64,000 bases of DNA from contig NZ_JARADB010000004.1 in the NCBI RefSeq assembly GCF_028765165.1, positions 496,001 to 560,000 on the forward strand, given 5' to 3'. Shown here piece after piece: positions 7,445 through 15,889 of the stretch (the first letter of the stretch is position 1; each line of letters starts with the position of its first letter). The notes under the pieces were generated by a model, which saw only the letters and a program-made list of their open reading frames with translations, was not told the origin of the DNA and ran no database searches. The stretch is from Paenibacillus sp. MAHUQ-63 (GTDB lineage: Bacteria > Bacillota > Bacilli > Paenibacillales > NBRC-103111). The translations under genes and the position numbers were made by a program.

Positions 7445-8842
7445 ATGGCAGTAAGTACTCCTGCAGCTGTTAACGAAAGTGTCGCGATCAATCACGAGGT
7501 GTTACGATCTATTTTTGACAATTGCGCGGATATCGTATTTCGACCGTTAAAACTTGCGGACCGCCCAGAATTTCTACTCGTTTATATTGAAGAGCTGACA
7601 GACTCGGATAAATTGGAACAAATCATATCGGCCTGTATGATTAGCCGCGACGCTGATCGACTAACAAAGTATCGTATCGTGAATCACTTCCCGGAACTTG
7701 TAGCCAAAATCTTGAAAGGCAGTACGGCGATCTTCCTTGACGGTAAGCCCTTTGCGTATGTAGCGGACCTGACGTCGTTCAAACAACGATCAATTAATGA
7801 ACCGACCAATGAGGCATCTATTCGCGGTCCGCGCGAAGGATTTACCGAAGACCTCAAAACAAATCTAAGCATGATACGAAGAAAAATAAGCCATCCCAAC
7901 CTCAAGTTCGAAAAGCATCTAGCCGGTGAATTCACCAATACGGAGTTTGTCGTTGCGTATATCGAAGAGAAAGTTATACCGGGGCTGCTTCAAGAGGTTC
8001 GAAGAAGACTGCATGCTTTTCATACGAATCAGCTGCTGGACTCCGGATATATCGAAGAATATATCGAGGACAAGTCTTTATCCTTTTTTCCCCAAATACA
8101 GAATACAGAACGTCCGGACACGGTCTCTGCAAGTCTTCTGGCAGGTCGAGTAGCTATTATCGTGGACGGCTCTCCGAATGCTTTATTGCTCCCGATGACC
8201 TTCTGGTCTGGTTTCCAAGCGGCGGAAGATCATTATGAACGATTCTTATATGTCTCAGCAGTCAGAAGCCTGCGGTTCTTGCTCGCCATCATGTCTTGCT
8301 TGCTTCCTTCCATCTATGTAGCGCTTACGACGTTCCATCCGCAAATGATACCGTTAGCCGTCATGCTCAGTATTTCGGTATCCAGAGAAGGAATTCCGTT
8401 TCCAACCGTGATCGAAACCTTGTTGATGGAATTGATGTTCGAAGGTTTGCGCGAAGCCGGTCTACGGCTGCCTAAAGCAATCGGTTCAGCTGTGAGTATC
8501 GTAGGGGCGCTGGTGATTGGGGAAGCAGCCGTCCAGGCCGGATTTATCTCCGCTCCCATCGTGATGATCGTTGCGGGTACCGGAATTGCCTCGTTTGCTT
8601 TTCCGAGCTATAGTTTGGCATTGCCATTTCGCATTCTGCGGTTTCCACTTCTCATCTTAGGCGGTTTCCTTGGCCTTTATGGTGTCGCCATCGGGATTAT
8701 GTTCATCATGATTCATCTTGTGACCCTTAAGTCCTTCGGAGTTCCTTATCTGAAGCCGGTAGCTCCTATTGGGAAGCAGTTCTGGAAGGATACGCTGATC
8801 AGAATGAATAAACGATACGTTTCGGAGCGAAATAAACAATGA
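7445..8842 (+). CDS. GerA family spore germination protein (A subunit)
   Basis: About 465 residues: a soluble N-terminal region of roughly 240 residues followed by four to five membrane segments (about residues 265-445). The stretch AVMLSISVSREGIPFPT and the downstream helix pattern are typical of GerAA/GerKA proteins, the ligand-sensing channel-forming subunits of nutrient germinant receptors in the inner spore membrane. I start at ATG 7445 because GAGGGGGAAG lies about 7 bases upstream; an in-frame TTG at 7424 is possible. It overlaps the next gene by four bases (ATGA). The A-C-B order is the usual ger operon order. Germinant specificity is not predictable. Confidence 0.92.
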   Translation: MAVSTPAAVNESVAINHEVLRSIFDNCADIVFRPLKLADRPEFLLVYIEELTDSDKLEQIISACMISRDADRLTKYRIVNHFPELVAKILKGSTAIFLDGKPFAYVADLTSFKQRSINEPTNEASIRGPREGFTEDLKTNLSMIRRKISHPNLKFEKHLAGEFTNTEFVVAYIEEKVIPGLLQEVRRRLHAFHTNQLLDSGYIEEYIEDKSLSFFPQIQNTERPDTVSASLLAGRVAIIVDGSPNALLLPMTFWSGFQAAEDHYERFLYVSAVRSLRFLLAIMSCLLPSIYVALTTFHPQMIPLAVMLSISVSREGIPFPTVIETLLMELMFEGLREAGLRLPKAIGSAVSIVGALVIGEAAVQAGFISAPIVMIVAGTGIASFAFPSYSLALPFRILRFPLLILGGFLGLYGVAIGIMFIMIHLVTLKSFGVPYLKPVAPIGKQFWKDTLIRMNKRYVSERNKQ

Positions 8843-9999
8843 GGAAAATTGGCTTGATTCTTTGGCTCATACTCACAGTCATCATTTCCGGATGTTGGGA
8901 TCGAAATGAAATCAATGACTACGCGTTCTGGATTGGCACTGCCCTGGATTTGTCGGAAGGTGGAAAGCTTCAAAAAAGCGCACAGATCGCTGTTCCAGCC
9001 AATATCAACAGCAAAAGCGGGGGAGGAAAGTCAGGGCAAAGCGGAAACATTGTCCTCACAGCTAACGGAACTACAATCATTGATTTGGAACAACAAATTC
9101 AAGATAAACTGCCGCGCAAAATTTTTCTTGGACACCGCAGGTCCATCTTCATTGGCGAAAAGCTGGCGAAAAAAGGGTTAATTGAAATCATGGATCAATT
9201 TACACGGAACACCGATACGCGTATGCGCACGGATATCTTCGTTGTGAATAATGGAGAAGGGAAAGATGTACTGAAGATCAACAGTCCGTTCAATCAATTC
9301 TCTGCGATTGTGGCCGTTGAGCAAGACCGATTTTGCCGGTTAGGGGATACAGCCTTACGAGATGTACTGCTCGATGTCGGACGGGATGGCATCCGGCCGT
9401 CTATGCCGATGGTGGAGATTACACCCAACAATGAACAAGAGAAACAAGAAATTTTCGAAGTTAGATCCGTTGCTATTTTTAATAAGAACTTGCAAATGGT
9501 CGGGAAAGTGACCGGGAGAGAATCACTGGAGATGTTTTGGGTGAAAGGCGTGTTGAAAGATCAGTTTGTTACGGAAGAGACGGGAGAAGGCAGCATATCC
9601 TTATACGAATCCAACTTAAAAAAATCCGTTCATACCGTACTAGAAGGCAATAAAATAAAAGCCGTTGTGAAGCTGGAAGGCACCGGCAGAGTTCTCGAAA
9701 ACAACACGGATATTGATATTTCTGCATCCTCGGAACGTATACCGTTAGAACGGAAGCTGAATGACATCAAAGCTAAGAAAGTAGAAGCTACGATTAAAAA
9801 GCTGCAGCTGCAATATGGACAAGATGTATTCGGCATCGGAGAAGAAATTCATAGAGAACATCCTTACCGTTGGAAAGAAATTCAGAGCCGATGGGACGAA
9901 TACTTCCCGGCGGTTGAGATATCGGTTGAAGTGAAGTTGAAGATTCAGAACACGGGAGGTATTGGCAAGCGCATCCCTGGAATAGGAGACAGAAAGTGA
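8839..9999 (+). CDS. Ger(x)C family spore germination lipoprotein (C subunit)
   Basis: A 386-residue protein with a lipoprotein signal: a basic start, a hydrophobic stretch and the lipobox IISGC with Cys19, followed by the family signature WDRNEINDYAFWIG. It should be anchored to the outer face of the inner spore membrane and is needed for receptor assembly. The start ATG overlaps the GerA-type stop, and its own stop overlaps the GTG of the permease gene, so the three are translationally coupled. The N-terminal EINDYAF...GxALD segment and the C-terminal ADS-like region are of normal length. Confidence 0.93.
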   Translation: MRKIGLILWLILTVIISGCWDRNEINDYAFWIGTALDLSEGGKLQKSAQIAVPANINSKSGGGKSGQSGNIVLTANGTTIIDLEQQIQDKLPRKIFLGHRRSIFIGEKLAKKGLIEIMDQFTRNTDTRMRTDIFVVNNGEGKDVLKINSPFNQFSAIVAVEQDRFCRLGDTALRDVLLDVGRDGIRPSMPMVEITPNNEQEKQEIFEVRSVAIFNKNLQMVGKVTGRESLEMFWVKGVLKDQFVTEETGEGSISLYESNLKKSVHTVLEGNKIKAVVKLEGTGRVLENNTDIDISASSERIPLERKLNDIKAKKVEATIKKLQLQYGQDVFGIGEEIHREHPYRWKEIQSRWDEYFPAVEISVEVKLKIQNTGGIGKRIPGIGDRK

Positions 10000-11093
10000 A
10001 AATTTCGACTTGGCAGCTGTTTTGGATCCTTACAACCCTAGAAATTTCAATGAGTATTTGGCTCACTGTTTCTCCTACGATCGAGATCGCGAGACAGGAC
10101 GCATGGATCTCGCTTACAATAGCAGGTGTCATTGGACTCGTCGTGACGCTGATCATCGTACGAGTTGCTCAACGGCATCCTACTCTGACGCTGGTGGAGT
10201 TTGCCCAAAAGCTCTTTGGTAAATGGGTCGGCAAGCTGATAGGCGCATTGTATGTTATGGTGTGGTTTTCAGTATCTGCCGATATCCTGCGAATATTCTC
10301 CTTATTTATTAAGCAGTTTCTATTTCACGATACGCCGATTTGGATCATCGCGGCGCTTATGGTCGCAGCGATGGCTTACATCAATTACGCAGGTAACATT
10401 GAAGCAATTGCTCGCTTCAGTGAAATGGCCGGCCCCTTGCTGCTGATCGGCATTGTCATTACTTTTGCCTTAAATATAACGAATCTGCACCTAGAGCTTC
10501 TTTTTCCCGTATATGCAGACTCTGGGGCAATCCCTATTCTGAAGGGGTCAATGGTGAATGCCTCATTCCTGGGAGAATCCATGATGATCTTGATGCTGGC
10601 GCCTTTTATTACGAATTCGCATAAGATGCTTAAGCCCACTCTGCTAGCGATTTGTGTTCCATCCATGATCGGCGTTATTACAGCGATTTTCGTTATTATG
10701 ACTTTCGGAACCAATATCGGGTCAACCTTAATTTTTCCGTATTTCAGTATGGTTCGATTTATTAATTATTTGGAATTCATTCAAAACATGGATGTCTGGA
10801 TTATGTTCATCTGGATTTTCAGCGTATTCGTCAAATTGGCCATCTACTTGTTCATCAACAGTTATGGAACGGCACAATTGATTGGCATTAAGAACTGGCG
10901 GGCAGTCATCGGCTTTGCGGCGATCGCCATTTTCACGATTTCTTTGGTGCCTGCCAATATCATAGGACTGTTGGATTATGCGAAGTTTGTATGGATTATT
11001 TATATATTTCCGATTTTCATCGTAGGTTTACCTATTATTTTATTGCTTGTCAGCCACTTACGAGGGAGATCGCTTGTAAAGGGAAGTCCATGA
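9996..11093 (+). CDS. GerB family germination permease (B subunit)
   Basis: This 365-residue protein has about ten membrane helices and the N-terminal pattern KISTWQLFWILTTLE typical of GerAB/YndE-type proteins of the APC amino-acid transporter superfamily. In known receptors the B subunit binds the germinant (structure of GerBB homologues, L-alanine pocket in GerAB). It starts with GTG in a GTGA overlap with the GerC-type gene. No terminator is obvious directly behind it. Confidence 0.92.
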   Translation: MKISTWQLFWILTTLEISMSIWLTVSPTIEIARQDAWISLTIAGVIGLVVTLIIVRVAQRHPTLTLVEFAQKLFGKWVGKLIGALYVMVWFSVSADILRIFSLFIKQFLFHDTPIWIIAALMVAAMAYINYAGNIEAIARFSEMAGPLLLIGIVITFALNITNLHLELLFPVYADSGAIPILKGSMVNASFLGESMMILMLAPFITNSHKMLKPTLLAICVPSMIGVITAIFVIMTFGTNIGSTLIFPYFSMVRFINYLEFIQNMDVWIMFIWIFSVFVKLAIYLFINSYGTAQLIGIKNWRAVIGFAAIAIFTISLVPANIIGLLDYAKFVWIIYIFPIFIVGLPIILLLVSHLRGRSLVKGSP

Positions 11094-11223
11094 CATCGAC
11101 AGCTGTTTACCGCATCAATAAAGGCCTTGTGATATATTAAGGGGAGCTTCCTATCAATTATAGGATGGGTTGAGCAAGGCAATTATCGAGCAGAGTGGGC
11201 AGAAAAAAAAGCGGGGTATTTCG

Positions 11224-11742
11224 ATGAAACCGGACACGACGAATTTATTGGCTGTAACTGAAAGACTTCAACATGAAGGTATTCCTTATGCATTAGGCGG
11301 AAGCGGTTTATTACATAGCTTGGGATTAACAGCTGCGGTTCGAGACTGGGATATTATGACCGACGCTCCTAAAGAGCAGGTGATGAAGGCTTTAGAGAAC
11401 CTCACAGTGCAAGAAGCGAGAAGTGGAGATTATCCATTCGGAAGCAAATATAAACTTGTCGTCCAATCCGAGAACCCTCAAGTTGAGATTTTAGGAAGTT
11501 TCTCTATACATTCCGATAAAGGACTCTGCCAACTGCCGGCTGTTCCCGTAAGCCTCTGGCAGGGGATTCATGTTGGAAGCCCAGAAGTATGGTATGTGGC
11601 TTATGCACTCATGAACCGCAAAGATAAGTCTGACTTATTGCTTCATTATTTAAAAGAGAAAGAAGCGAATAAAGAGATTCTTCAACGACTCGTTAATGAA
11701 CCTCTTCCCGATGAATTGATTGAAGTCATCTCATCGCTTTAG
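11224..11742 (+). CDS. Nucleotidyltransferase-like protein of unknown function
   Basis: A 172-residue protein with GGSGLLHSLGL followed by RDWDIMTD, which resembles the GG/GS...DxD core of small nucleotidyltransferase-fold proteins (as in AbiEii-like or LinB/KNTase folds). The rest (VEILGSFSIHS, VWYVAYALMNRKDKSDLLLHYL) fits a small stand-alone domain. I start at ATG 11224, with GCGGGG about 8 bases before; a TTG at 11170 is in frame but lacks a ribosome site. No partner antitoxin-like gene lies beside it, so a toxin-antitoxin role is not supported. Confidence 0.65.
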   Translation: MKPDTTNLLAVTERLQHEGIPYALGGSGLLHSLGLTAAVRDWDIMTDAPKEQVMKALENLTVQEARSGDYPFGSKYKLVVQSENPQVEILGSFSIHSDKGLCQLPAVPVSLWQGIHVGSPEVWYVAYALMNRKDKSDLLLHYLKEKEANKEILQRLVNEPLPDELIEVISSL

Positions 11743-11757
11743 CGAGTTATAAACACA

Positions 11758-11812
11758 AACACCTCAAGGTGGTCCCGGTTCTTACACTAGGGGATACCCT
11801 TGAGGTGTTCTT
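11758..11812. terminator. Bidirectional terminator between convergent genes
   Basis: AACACCTCAAGG pairs with CCTTGAGGTGTT (12 bp, 28-base loop). It lies between the nucleotidyltransferase-like gene and ctaB and can serve both. Confidence 0.7.
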
Positions 11813-11828
11813 ATTTCCTGCAAGCATT

Positions 11829-12752
11829 TTATGATAGCATAGGTGCACCGAGAGAGTAGCCGATAATCATCAACATGAGCACCGTGATGTGATTTAGCGA
11901 GAAAATAAACATCGAACGGGCCCACTTGTCCTCCTGCTTGCGGTGATATCCGTTGATGCTCAGAATCAACCAACCTAAGCTCAGGAGGGCATTCGCTATG
12001 GCGATGTAAGGATTAAAGGACCAGAACAAAAAGCTGCTTAGGATCAGCGCAACCAGATACACGTTCATTTGCAAATACGTTCTGCGTATCCCCTTGACGA
12101 CCGGCAGCATCGGGATGTTAGCCGCCCGGTATTCCTCCATTCGCCGAATCCCGATGGCATAGAAATGCGGCATTTGCCAAATAACCATTAACAAGAAAAT
12201 GGCGATCGCGTGGGGGTGCAGAATATCAGGCGAGATCGCAGCCCAACCGATTAACGGAGGCATCGCACCTGACAAGCTTCCAACCTCCGTATTATAGATC
12301 GTCCGGCGTTTCGTCCACATGGTATAAGGCACGACATAGAGAAACAGCCCCAGAAATCCTACGAAAGCGGCTAGGGGAGAAGCAATATACAAGGCTACAA
12401 GCCCGCCAATCGCAATCCAGCACCCAATGATCAACCCGCTCCCGATGTCAATGATACCGGAAACCGTCGGCCTATTTTTCGTCCGTTCCATCATGCGATC
12501 GATATCGCGGTCGTACAAGTTATTAAAGATTCCGGCCGCCCCGATCACCAAGGCAGATCCGATCAATGCCAACATAATGTTACCAATCTTATCGAAGAAC
12601 GGTATATGATGAACGAACAACGCCATGCTGAGCCCTGCGATCATTGCAATGAGGTTCGACTTAATAATGCCAATTTTGATCGTCTCGAAGAGGACCTTCG
12701 TGAATGAGATGGGAACTCGCTCGATACTAACCGTATTGCCTTGGATTCGCAT
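11829..12752 (-). CDS. ctaB: Protoheme IX farnesyltransferase (heme O synthase)
   Basis: A 307-residue UbiA-family prenyltransferase with eight to nine membrane helices. The first Asp-rich motif NNLYDRDIDRMMERTKNRP and the second conserved block YTMWTKRRTIYN with SLSGAMPPLIGW are diagnostic for CtaB/CyoE. It adds a farnesyl group to heme B to make heme O for aa3 or bo3 terminal oxidases at the cytoplasmic membrane. The usual partners ctaA and ctaCDEF are not in the window, so this may be a second copy. It is transcribed alone toward the shared terminator. Confidence 0.93.
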   Translation of the reverse strand: MRIQGNTVSIERVPISFTKVLFETIKIGIIKSNLIAMIAGLSMALFVHHIPFFDKIGNIMLALIGSALVIGAAGIFNNLYDRDIDRMMERTKNRPTVSGIIDIGSGLIIGCWIAIGGLVALYIASPLAAFVGFLGLFLYVVPYTMWTKRRTIYNTEVGSLSGAMPPLIGWAAISPDILHPHAIAIFLLMVIWQMPHFYAIGIRRMEEYRAANIPMLPVVKGIRRTYLQMNVYLVALILSSFLFWSFNPYIAIANALLSLGWLILSINGYHRKQEDKWARSMFIFSLNHITVLMLMIIGYSLGAPMLS

Positions 12753-13011
12753 GCCGCTAACACACCCTTTTATATAAATTCACTTCTATAGTTTCAGGTT
12801 ACCATATAGGGGTCGTTTATGTGCAGATCCTCAACAAAGCCTCATGATTCTGTCAAAAATCTTTGTCGCTTTCGTGAATTTACTGGCTATTGACTGTTAT
12901 TTTCCAACTTACATATAAAAAATGGTTCATCTCACATGTCACATACGGAAGCCGCCGATTGTCTTATAAGTGTTCGAATCTTTCATACACTTGCCGGAAA
13001 TAAGTCAACTT

Positions 13012-13020
13012 AGAGAGGTG
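13012..13020 (+). promoter_or_regulatory. sdhC: Ribosome binding site that favours an ATA start
   Basis: AGAGAGGTG is the only good ribosome site near the SdhC frame. It is 7 bases from ATA 13028 but 34 bases from TTG 13055. Confidence 0.6.
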
Positions 13021-13027
13021 AAAAACG

Positions 13028-13657
13028 ATAGGAAATTCATATTACTGGCGCAAATTGCACTCACTGCTCGGGGTCATTCCTCTGGGAGGTTTTATTCTTG
13101 TACACGTATCGATCAACTTCCAAGCCTACGAAAGAGGGCCGGATGGGTTCGCTACCTACGTGCATGTCATCAACAGTCTGCCGTTAAAGCCGCTGCTTGA
13201 GATTTTTGGGATCTACCTGCCAATATTGTTTCACGGCATTTATGGACTTTACATGGCTTATCAGTCCAATCTGAACGCCGGACAATATGCATACGGCCGT
13301 AACTGGGCGTTCACACTGCAGCGCATTACTGGGATTGTTACTTTTATTTTTGTCTTTTGGCATTTTTTTAATACGCGGTTGCAAATTTATATGGGGCATA
13401 TTACACATGAAGATCTAGGTTCGACGATGCATCAAATTGCTGTGAATCCCGTGTACTTTACTCTGTATGTCATCGGTATATTGTCAGCGGTTTTCCATTT
13501 CAGCAATGGTTTATGGGCCTTCCTGATCAGCTGGGGCATCACAGTTTCACCGCGATCCCAAAAAGTATCTGCTTATGTAAGTATGGGTATTTTTATACTT
13601 GTTTCCTTGTTATTCTTTCTTTCGCTCCTTGCTTTTACTGGCGATAACTTCAAATAA
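13028..13657 (+). CDS. sdhC: Succinate dehydrogenase cytochrome b558 subunit, orphan, apparent ATA start
   Basis: The protein follows Bacillus SdhC throughout: RKLHSLLGVIPLG, ILVHVSINF, LFHGIYG, VFWHFFNTR and AVFHFSNGLW keep the five histidines around the two hemes, with about five membrane helices. The conserved N-terminus GNSYYWRK is encoded upstream of the only standard start in frame (TTG 13055, residue 2 would then be the first heme His). An in-frame stop at 13019 rules out a longer form. A GAGAGGTG ribosome site sits 7 bases before ATA 13028, where homologues have ATG. So either ATA initiates or the gene is weakly expressed or decaying. No sdhA or sdhB follows, unlike the usual sdhCAB operon. 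Confidence 0.8.
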   Translation: MGNSYYWRKLHSLLGVIPLGGFILVHVSINFQAYERGPDGFATYVHVINSLPLKPLLEIFGIYLPILFHGIYGLYMAYQSNLNAGQYAYGRNWAFTLQRITGIVTFIFVFWHFFNTRLQIYMGHITHEDLGSTMHQIAVNPVYFTLYVIGILSAVFHFSNGLWAFLISWGITVSPRSQKVSAYVSMGIFILVSLLFFLSLLAFTGDNFK

Positions 13658-13772
13658 AATATCACTCATGAAATTCTTTGTCACACATTGAAACTGCCAG
13701 TTGTCTTCATAGTGTTCAACAAAAAAAATTATTCTAGTCCATTGGATTGGGCTAAAAATTAGGAGGATAAAT

Positions 13773-14537
13773 ATGAAAATTGTAGTTATTGGCGGCAGCG
13801 GACTTATTGGCAAAAAAACAGTCAACAACCTTCGTCAGCTTGGTCATGAGGTCGTAGCAGCATCGCCTTCTCTAGGTGTCAACACACTCACTGGCGAGGG
13901 GCTGGCAGAAGCGCTTCGAGGCGCACAGATTGTTGTGGATGTCTCGAACTCGCCTTCGTTTGAAGATCAGGACGTTATGGATTTCTTCGTAACTTCGACT
14001 AAGAACCTGCTTGCTGCAGAAGCAGCCGCTGGCGTAAGTCATCACGTCGCCTTATCGGTCGTCGGTACCGATCGCCTGCTGCAAAGCGGTTATTTCCGTG
14101 CGAAAATGGCTCAAGAAGAACTCATCCAGACTTCCGGCATTCCTTATACAATCGTACGTGCAACACAGTTCTTCGAATTCATCGGGAGCATTGCCTATGT
14201 GGCGACAGAAGGGGACACCGTTCGTTTGCCTTCAGCCCTTATGCAGCCTATGGTATCGGATGATGTTGCAGCTGCGATGGCGGATTTCGCTGTCGGGGAG
14301 CCTGTGAATGGCATCGTTGATGTGGCTGGTCCCGATCAAATTCCTCTTGATGAAGTGGTCCGGCAATACTTGAGAGCGACTCAAGATCCGCGTCAAGTGG
14401 TTACGGACGACAACGCGCTCTACTTCGGATCCGCAGCGGTCAATGATCAATCGCTCGTACCAAGCGATAGCAGCAACGCGCGTATTGCTACGACACGTTT
14501 CGAAGACTGGCTCAAAAACACAACGGCTCAAGTGTAA
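13773..14537 (+). CDS. NAD(P)-binding NmrA/SDR-a family protein
   Basis: An atypical SDR of 254 residues. The nucleotide-binding motif GGSGLIG is at residues 7-13, followed by a Rossmann pattern, and GYFRAKMAQEELIQTSGIPYTIVRATQFFEF is the block shared by NmrA-like and NAD(P)H:quinone-type reductases. There is no classical YxxxK dehydrogenase site, so it may be a redox sensor or a quinone-type reductase. A strong AGGAGG site precedes ATG 13773 and a perfect terminator follows at 14547. It appears monocistronic. Confidence 0.83.
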   Translation: MKIVVIGGSGLIGKKTVNNLRQLGHEVVAASPSLGVNTLTGEGLAEALRGAQIVVDVSNSPSFEDQDVMDFFVTSTKNLLAAEAAAGVSHHVALSVVGTDRLLQSGYFRAKMAQEELIQTSGIPYTIVRATQFFEFIGSIAYVATEGDTVRLPSALMQPMVSDDVAAAMADFAVGEPVNGIVDVAGPDQIPLDEVVRQYLRATQDPRQVVTDDNALYFGSAAVNDQSLVPSDSSNARIATTRFEDWLKNTTAQV

Positions 14538-14546
14538 GCAGAGTTC

Positions 14547-14576
14547 GCCCGTACCTTTTTAGGTATGGGCTTTTTT
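14547..14576 (+). terminator. Rho-independent terminator
   Basis: GCCCGTACCT and AGGTATGGGC (one G-T pair) flank TTTT and are followed by six T. Confidence 0.85.
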
Positions 14577-14690
14577 ATTGCTTTGAGAAGCTATGAGACA
14601 TTGGCTAAAAATCATTCGGTAATTTCCAAATTGTAGACATAAAAAATCTTATGTAAACAAATGAACATCCGACAGACGAAACACCATTTC

Positions 14691-14729
14691 AAAAAGCAGG
14701 GAGCTGTCAGCCGAGTCGGCACAGCTCCC
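14691..14729 (-). terminator. Terminator of the DUF2892 gene
   Basis: Read on the minus strand, GGGAGCTGT pairs with ACAGCTCCC across a 13-base loop and runs into a short T tract. Confidence 0.7.
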
Positions 14730-14761
14730 TTGCTATATAAGTTAATTCGGCTTGCAGCCGT

Positions 14762-14953
14762 TTATCGGATGCTGCAAGAATTGCGGCCGATGAATTTATT
14801 GATTGCACATTTTTGTGTCAGACCAGTAACCAGAAGCGGCAGTGCAGCCAATCCGAATAATTTCCAGTAACCGGACAGGACTACAAACAAAGATAATAGG
14901 GCAAAAGCTAAAAGAATGCGAATGGCGCGATCTGCTCCTCCAACGTTTTTCAT
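14762..14953 (-). CDS. DUF2892 (YgaP-like) small membrane protein
   Basis: A 63-residue protein with two hydrophobic helices. MKNVGGADRAIRILLA, GYWKLFGLAALPLLVTGLT and a cysteine near the end of helix 2 (QKCAINKFIG) are the signature of the DUF2892 membrane domain, which elsewhere is fused to or placed beside rhodaneses. An AAAGGAG site lies 9 bases before the ATG. A Crp/Fnr-type site and a TATTAT box lie upstream (15031-15045 and 15003-15008), placing the gene under the adjacent Crp/Fnr protein. A role in sulfur or redox stress is inferred from the family's usual partners. Confidence 0.82.
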   Translation of the reverse strand: MKNVGGADRAIRILLAFALLSLFVVLSGYWKLFGLAALPLLVTGLTQKCAINKFIGRNSCSIR

Positions 14954-15002
14954 GATAAGATGTCTCCTTTCTTGTTTCGAGGTTTGATTGGGTACAGATA
15001 CG

Positions 15003-15045
15003 ATAATAACAAGGACGGATAGTAATGAACCGTAACTTTGTCACA
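15003..15045 (-). promoter_or_regulatory. Crp/Fnr-type activator site and -10 box of the DUF2892 gene
   Basis: On the minus strand TGTGACAAAGTTACG (15045-15031) is a 13/15 match to the palindrome at the Crp/Fnr gene start. TATTAT (15008-15003) lies downstream so that the site centre falls near -42 from the predicted transcript start, the usual class II activator position. Confidence 0.55.
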
Positions 15046-15082
15046 TAACGAAATGTCATACATAGTCAAGAATTTAAAAAAC

Positions 15083-15113
15083 AAAAAAAAGCACCCGAAC
15101 GACAGGGTGGCTT
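15083..15113 (-). terminator. Terminator of the Crp/Fnr gene
   Basis: On the minus strand a short GCCACCC/GGGTGC stem is followed by eight T. Confidence 0.75.
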
Positions 15114-15128
15114 TGGTTGGACAAATTA

Positions 15129-15881
15129 TCATTCGATATAATTTTCGAGTGCGCTTCGGTTCATAATCGTGATTTTTCCCCGCGACAGCTTAATCATTTC
15201 TTCTTTCTCGAGTGACTTTAGCATTCTGCTGATCACTTCACGGGCCGTCCCCAGCTCAACGGACAAGCTATCATGGGTCACATAAAGGGTATCGGAATTA
15301 CCGGATTGAACAGCCATTTGAACCAGGTACTCCGAAATTCTTCCGCGAATGGATTTGAAATGGATGCTGTCAAGCAGATTGGACATGATGACGATTCGTT
15401 TGGCGAAAGATTTGAAGATGAACTGTCGGAAATTCTTATAGCGGTCCGTCCAGTCCCGAAAAATCTCCACAGGTATAATCAGCACTAATCCGGGCGTTTC
15501 TACGCAAGCGGAAGCCTCATATTCGCTCTCGCCTAAAATGCTAGAGGTCATCAAAGGACAGCATTCGCCGCTGTGAATCCTGTATAACGTGATTTCGCGG
15601 CCTCCGCCGCTTATTTTGTACATTCTGACAGTGCCCTCCAAAATCAGGATGGCGTGCTCCAGAAAGTGTCCTTCTTCAATCATATAATTTGGTTCCATCT
15701 GAATGACTTTCATGCCAGCATGATTCCAGTCCTGCTCGGTAATGTCTGCCAAGCTCGGAAATAATGAGATGATTCGAGATCGATGTTCAGACAATATCAA
15801 CCGGTTCAGCTCCTTAAGTTGTTCGCTTCTTATCTTGAAGATGCTAGCATAAAGTTGAAGTTCAATCTGTGACAAAGTCAC
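15129..15881 (-). CDS. Crp/Fnr family transcriptional regulator
   Basis: A 250-residue regulator with an N-terminal cyclic-nucleotide-binding-type beta barrel (about residues 50-150: EEGHFLEHAILILEGTVRMYK) and a C-terminal winged helix (SVELGTAREVISRMLKSLEKEEMI). The block REITLYRIHSGECCPLMTSSILG resembles the subgroup that sits next to rhodanese or DUF2892 genes, where this cysteine-bearing loop is conserved; the N-terminal Cys cluster of true Fnr is absent. GTG 15881 is the first possible start in an open frame and lacks a clear ribosome site. It lies 8 bases behind the TetR gene at 15890, so the two may be co-transcribed. Confidence 0.85.
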   Translation of the reverse strand: MTLSQIELQLYASIFKIRSEQLKELNRLILSEHRSRIISLFPSLADITEQDWNHAGMKVIQMEPNYMIEEGHFLEHAILILEGTVRMYKISGGGREITLYRIHSGECCPLMTSSILGESEYEASACVETPGLVLIIPVEIFRDWTDRYKNFRQFIFKSFAKRIVIMSNLLDSIHFKSIRGRISEYLVQMAVQSGNSDTLYVTHDSLSVELGTAREVISRMLKSLEKEEMIKLSRGKITIMNRSALENYIE

Positions 15882-15882
15882 A
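15868..15882 (-). promoter_or_regulatory. Crp-like palindrome over the regulator's own start codon
   Basis: TGTGAC-AAA-GTCACA has perfect 6-bp arms and covers the GTG start. Its position suggests autoregulation. It is one base shorter between half-sites than the standard TGTGA-N6-TCACA. Confidence 0.6.
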
Positions 15883-15889
15883 GTTTCGA

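Noticed and set aside
11224-11742. Toxin of a toxin-antitoxin pair (AbiEii-like)
   Set aside because: The fold may be related, but no small regulator or antitoxin gene lies beside it.
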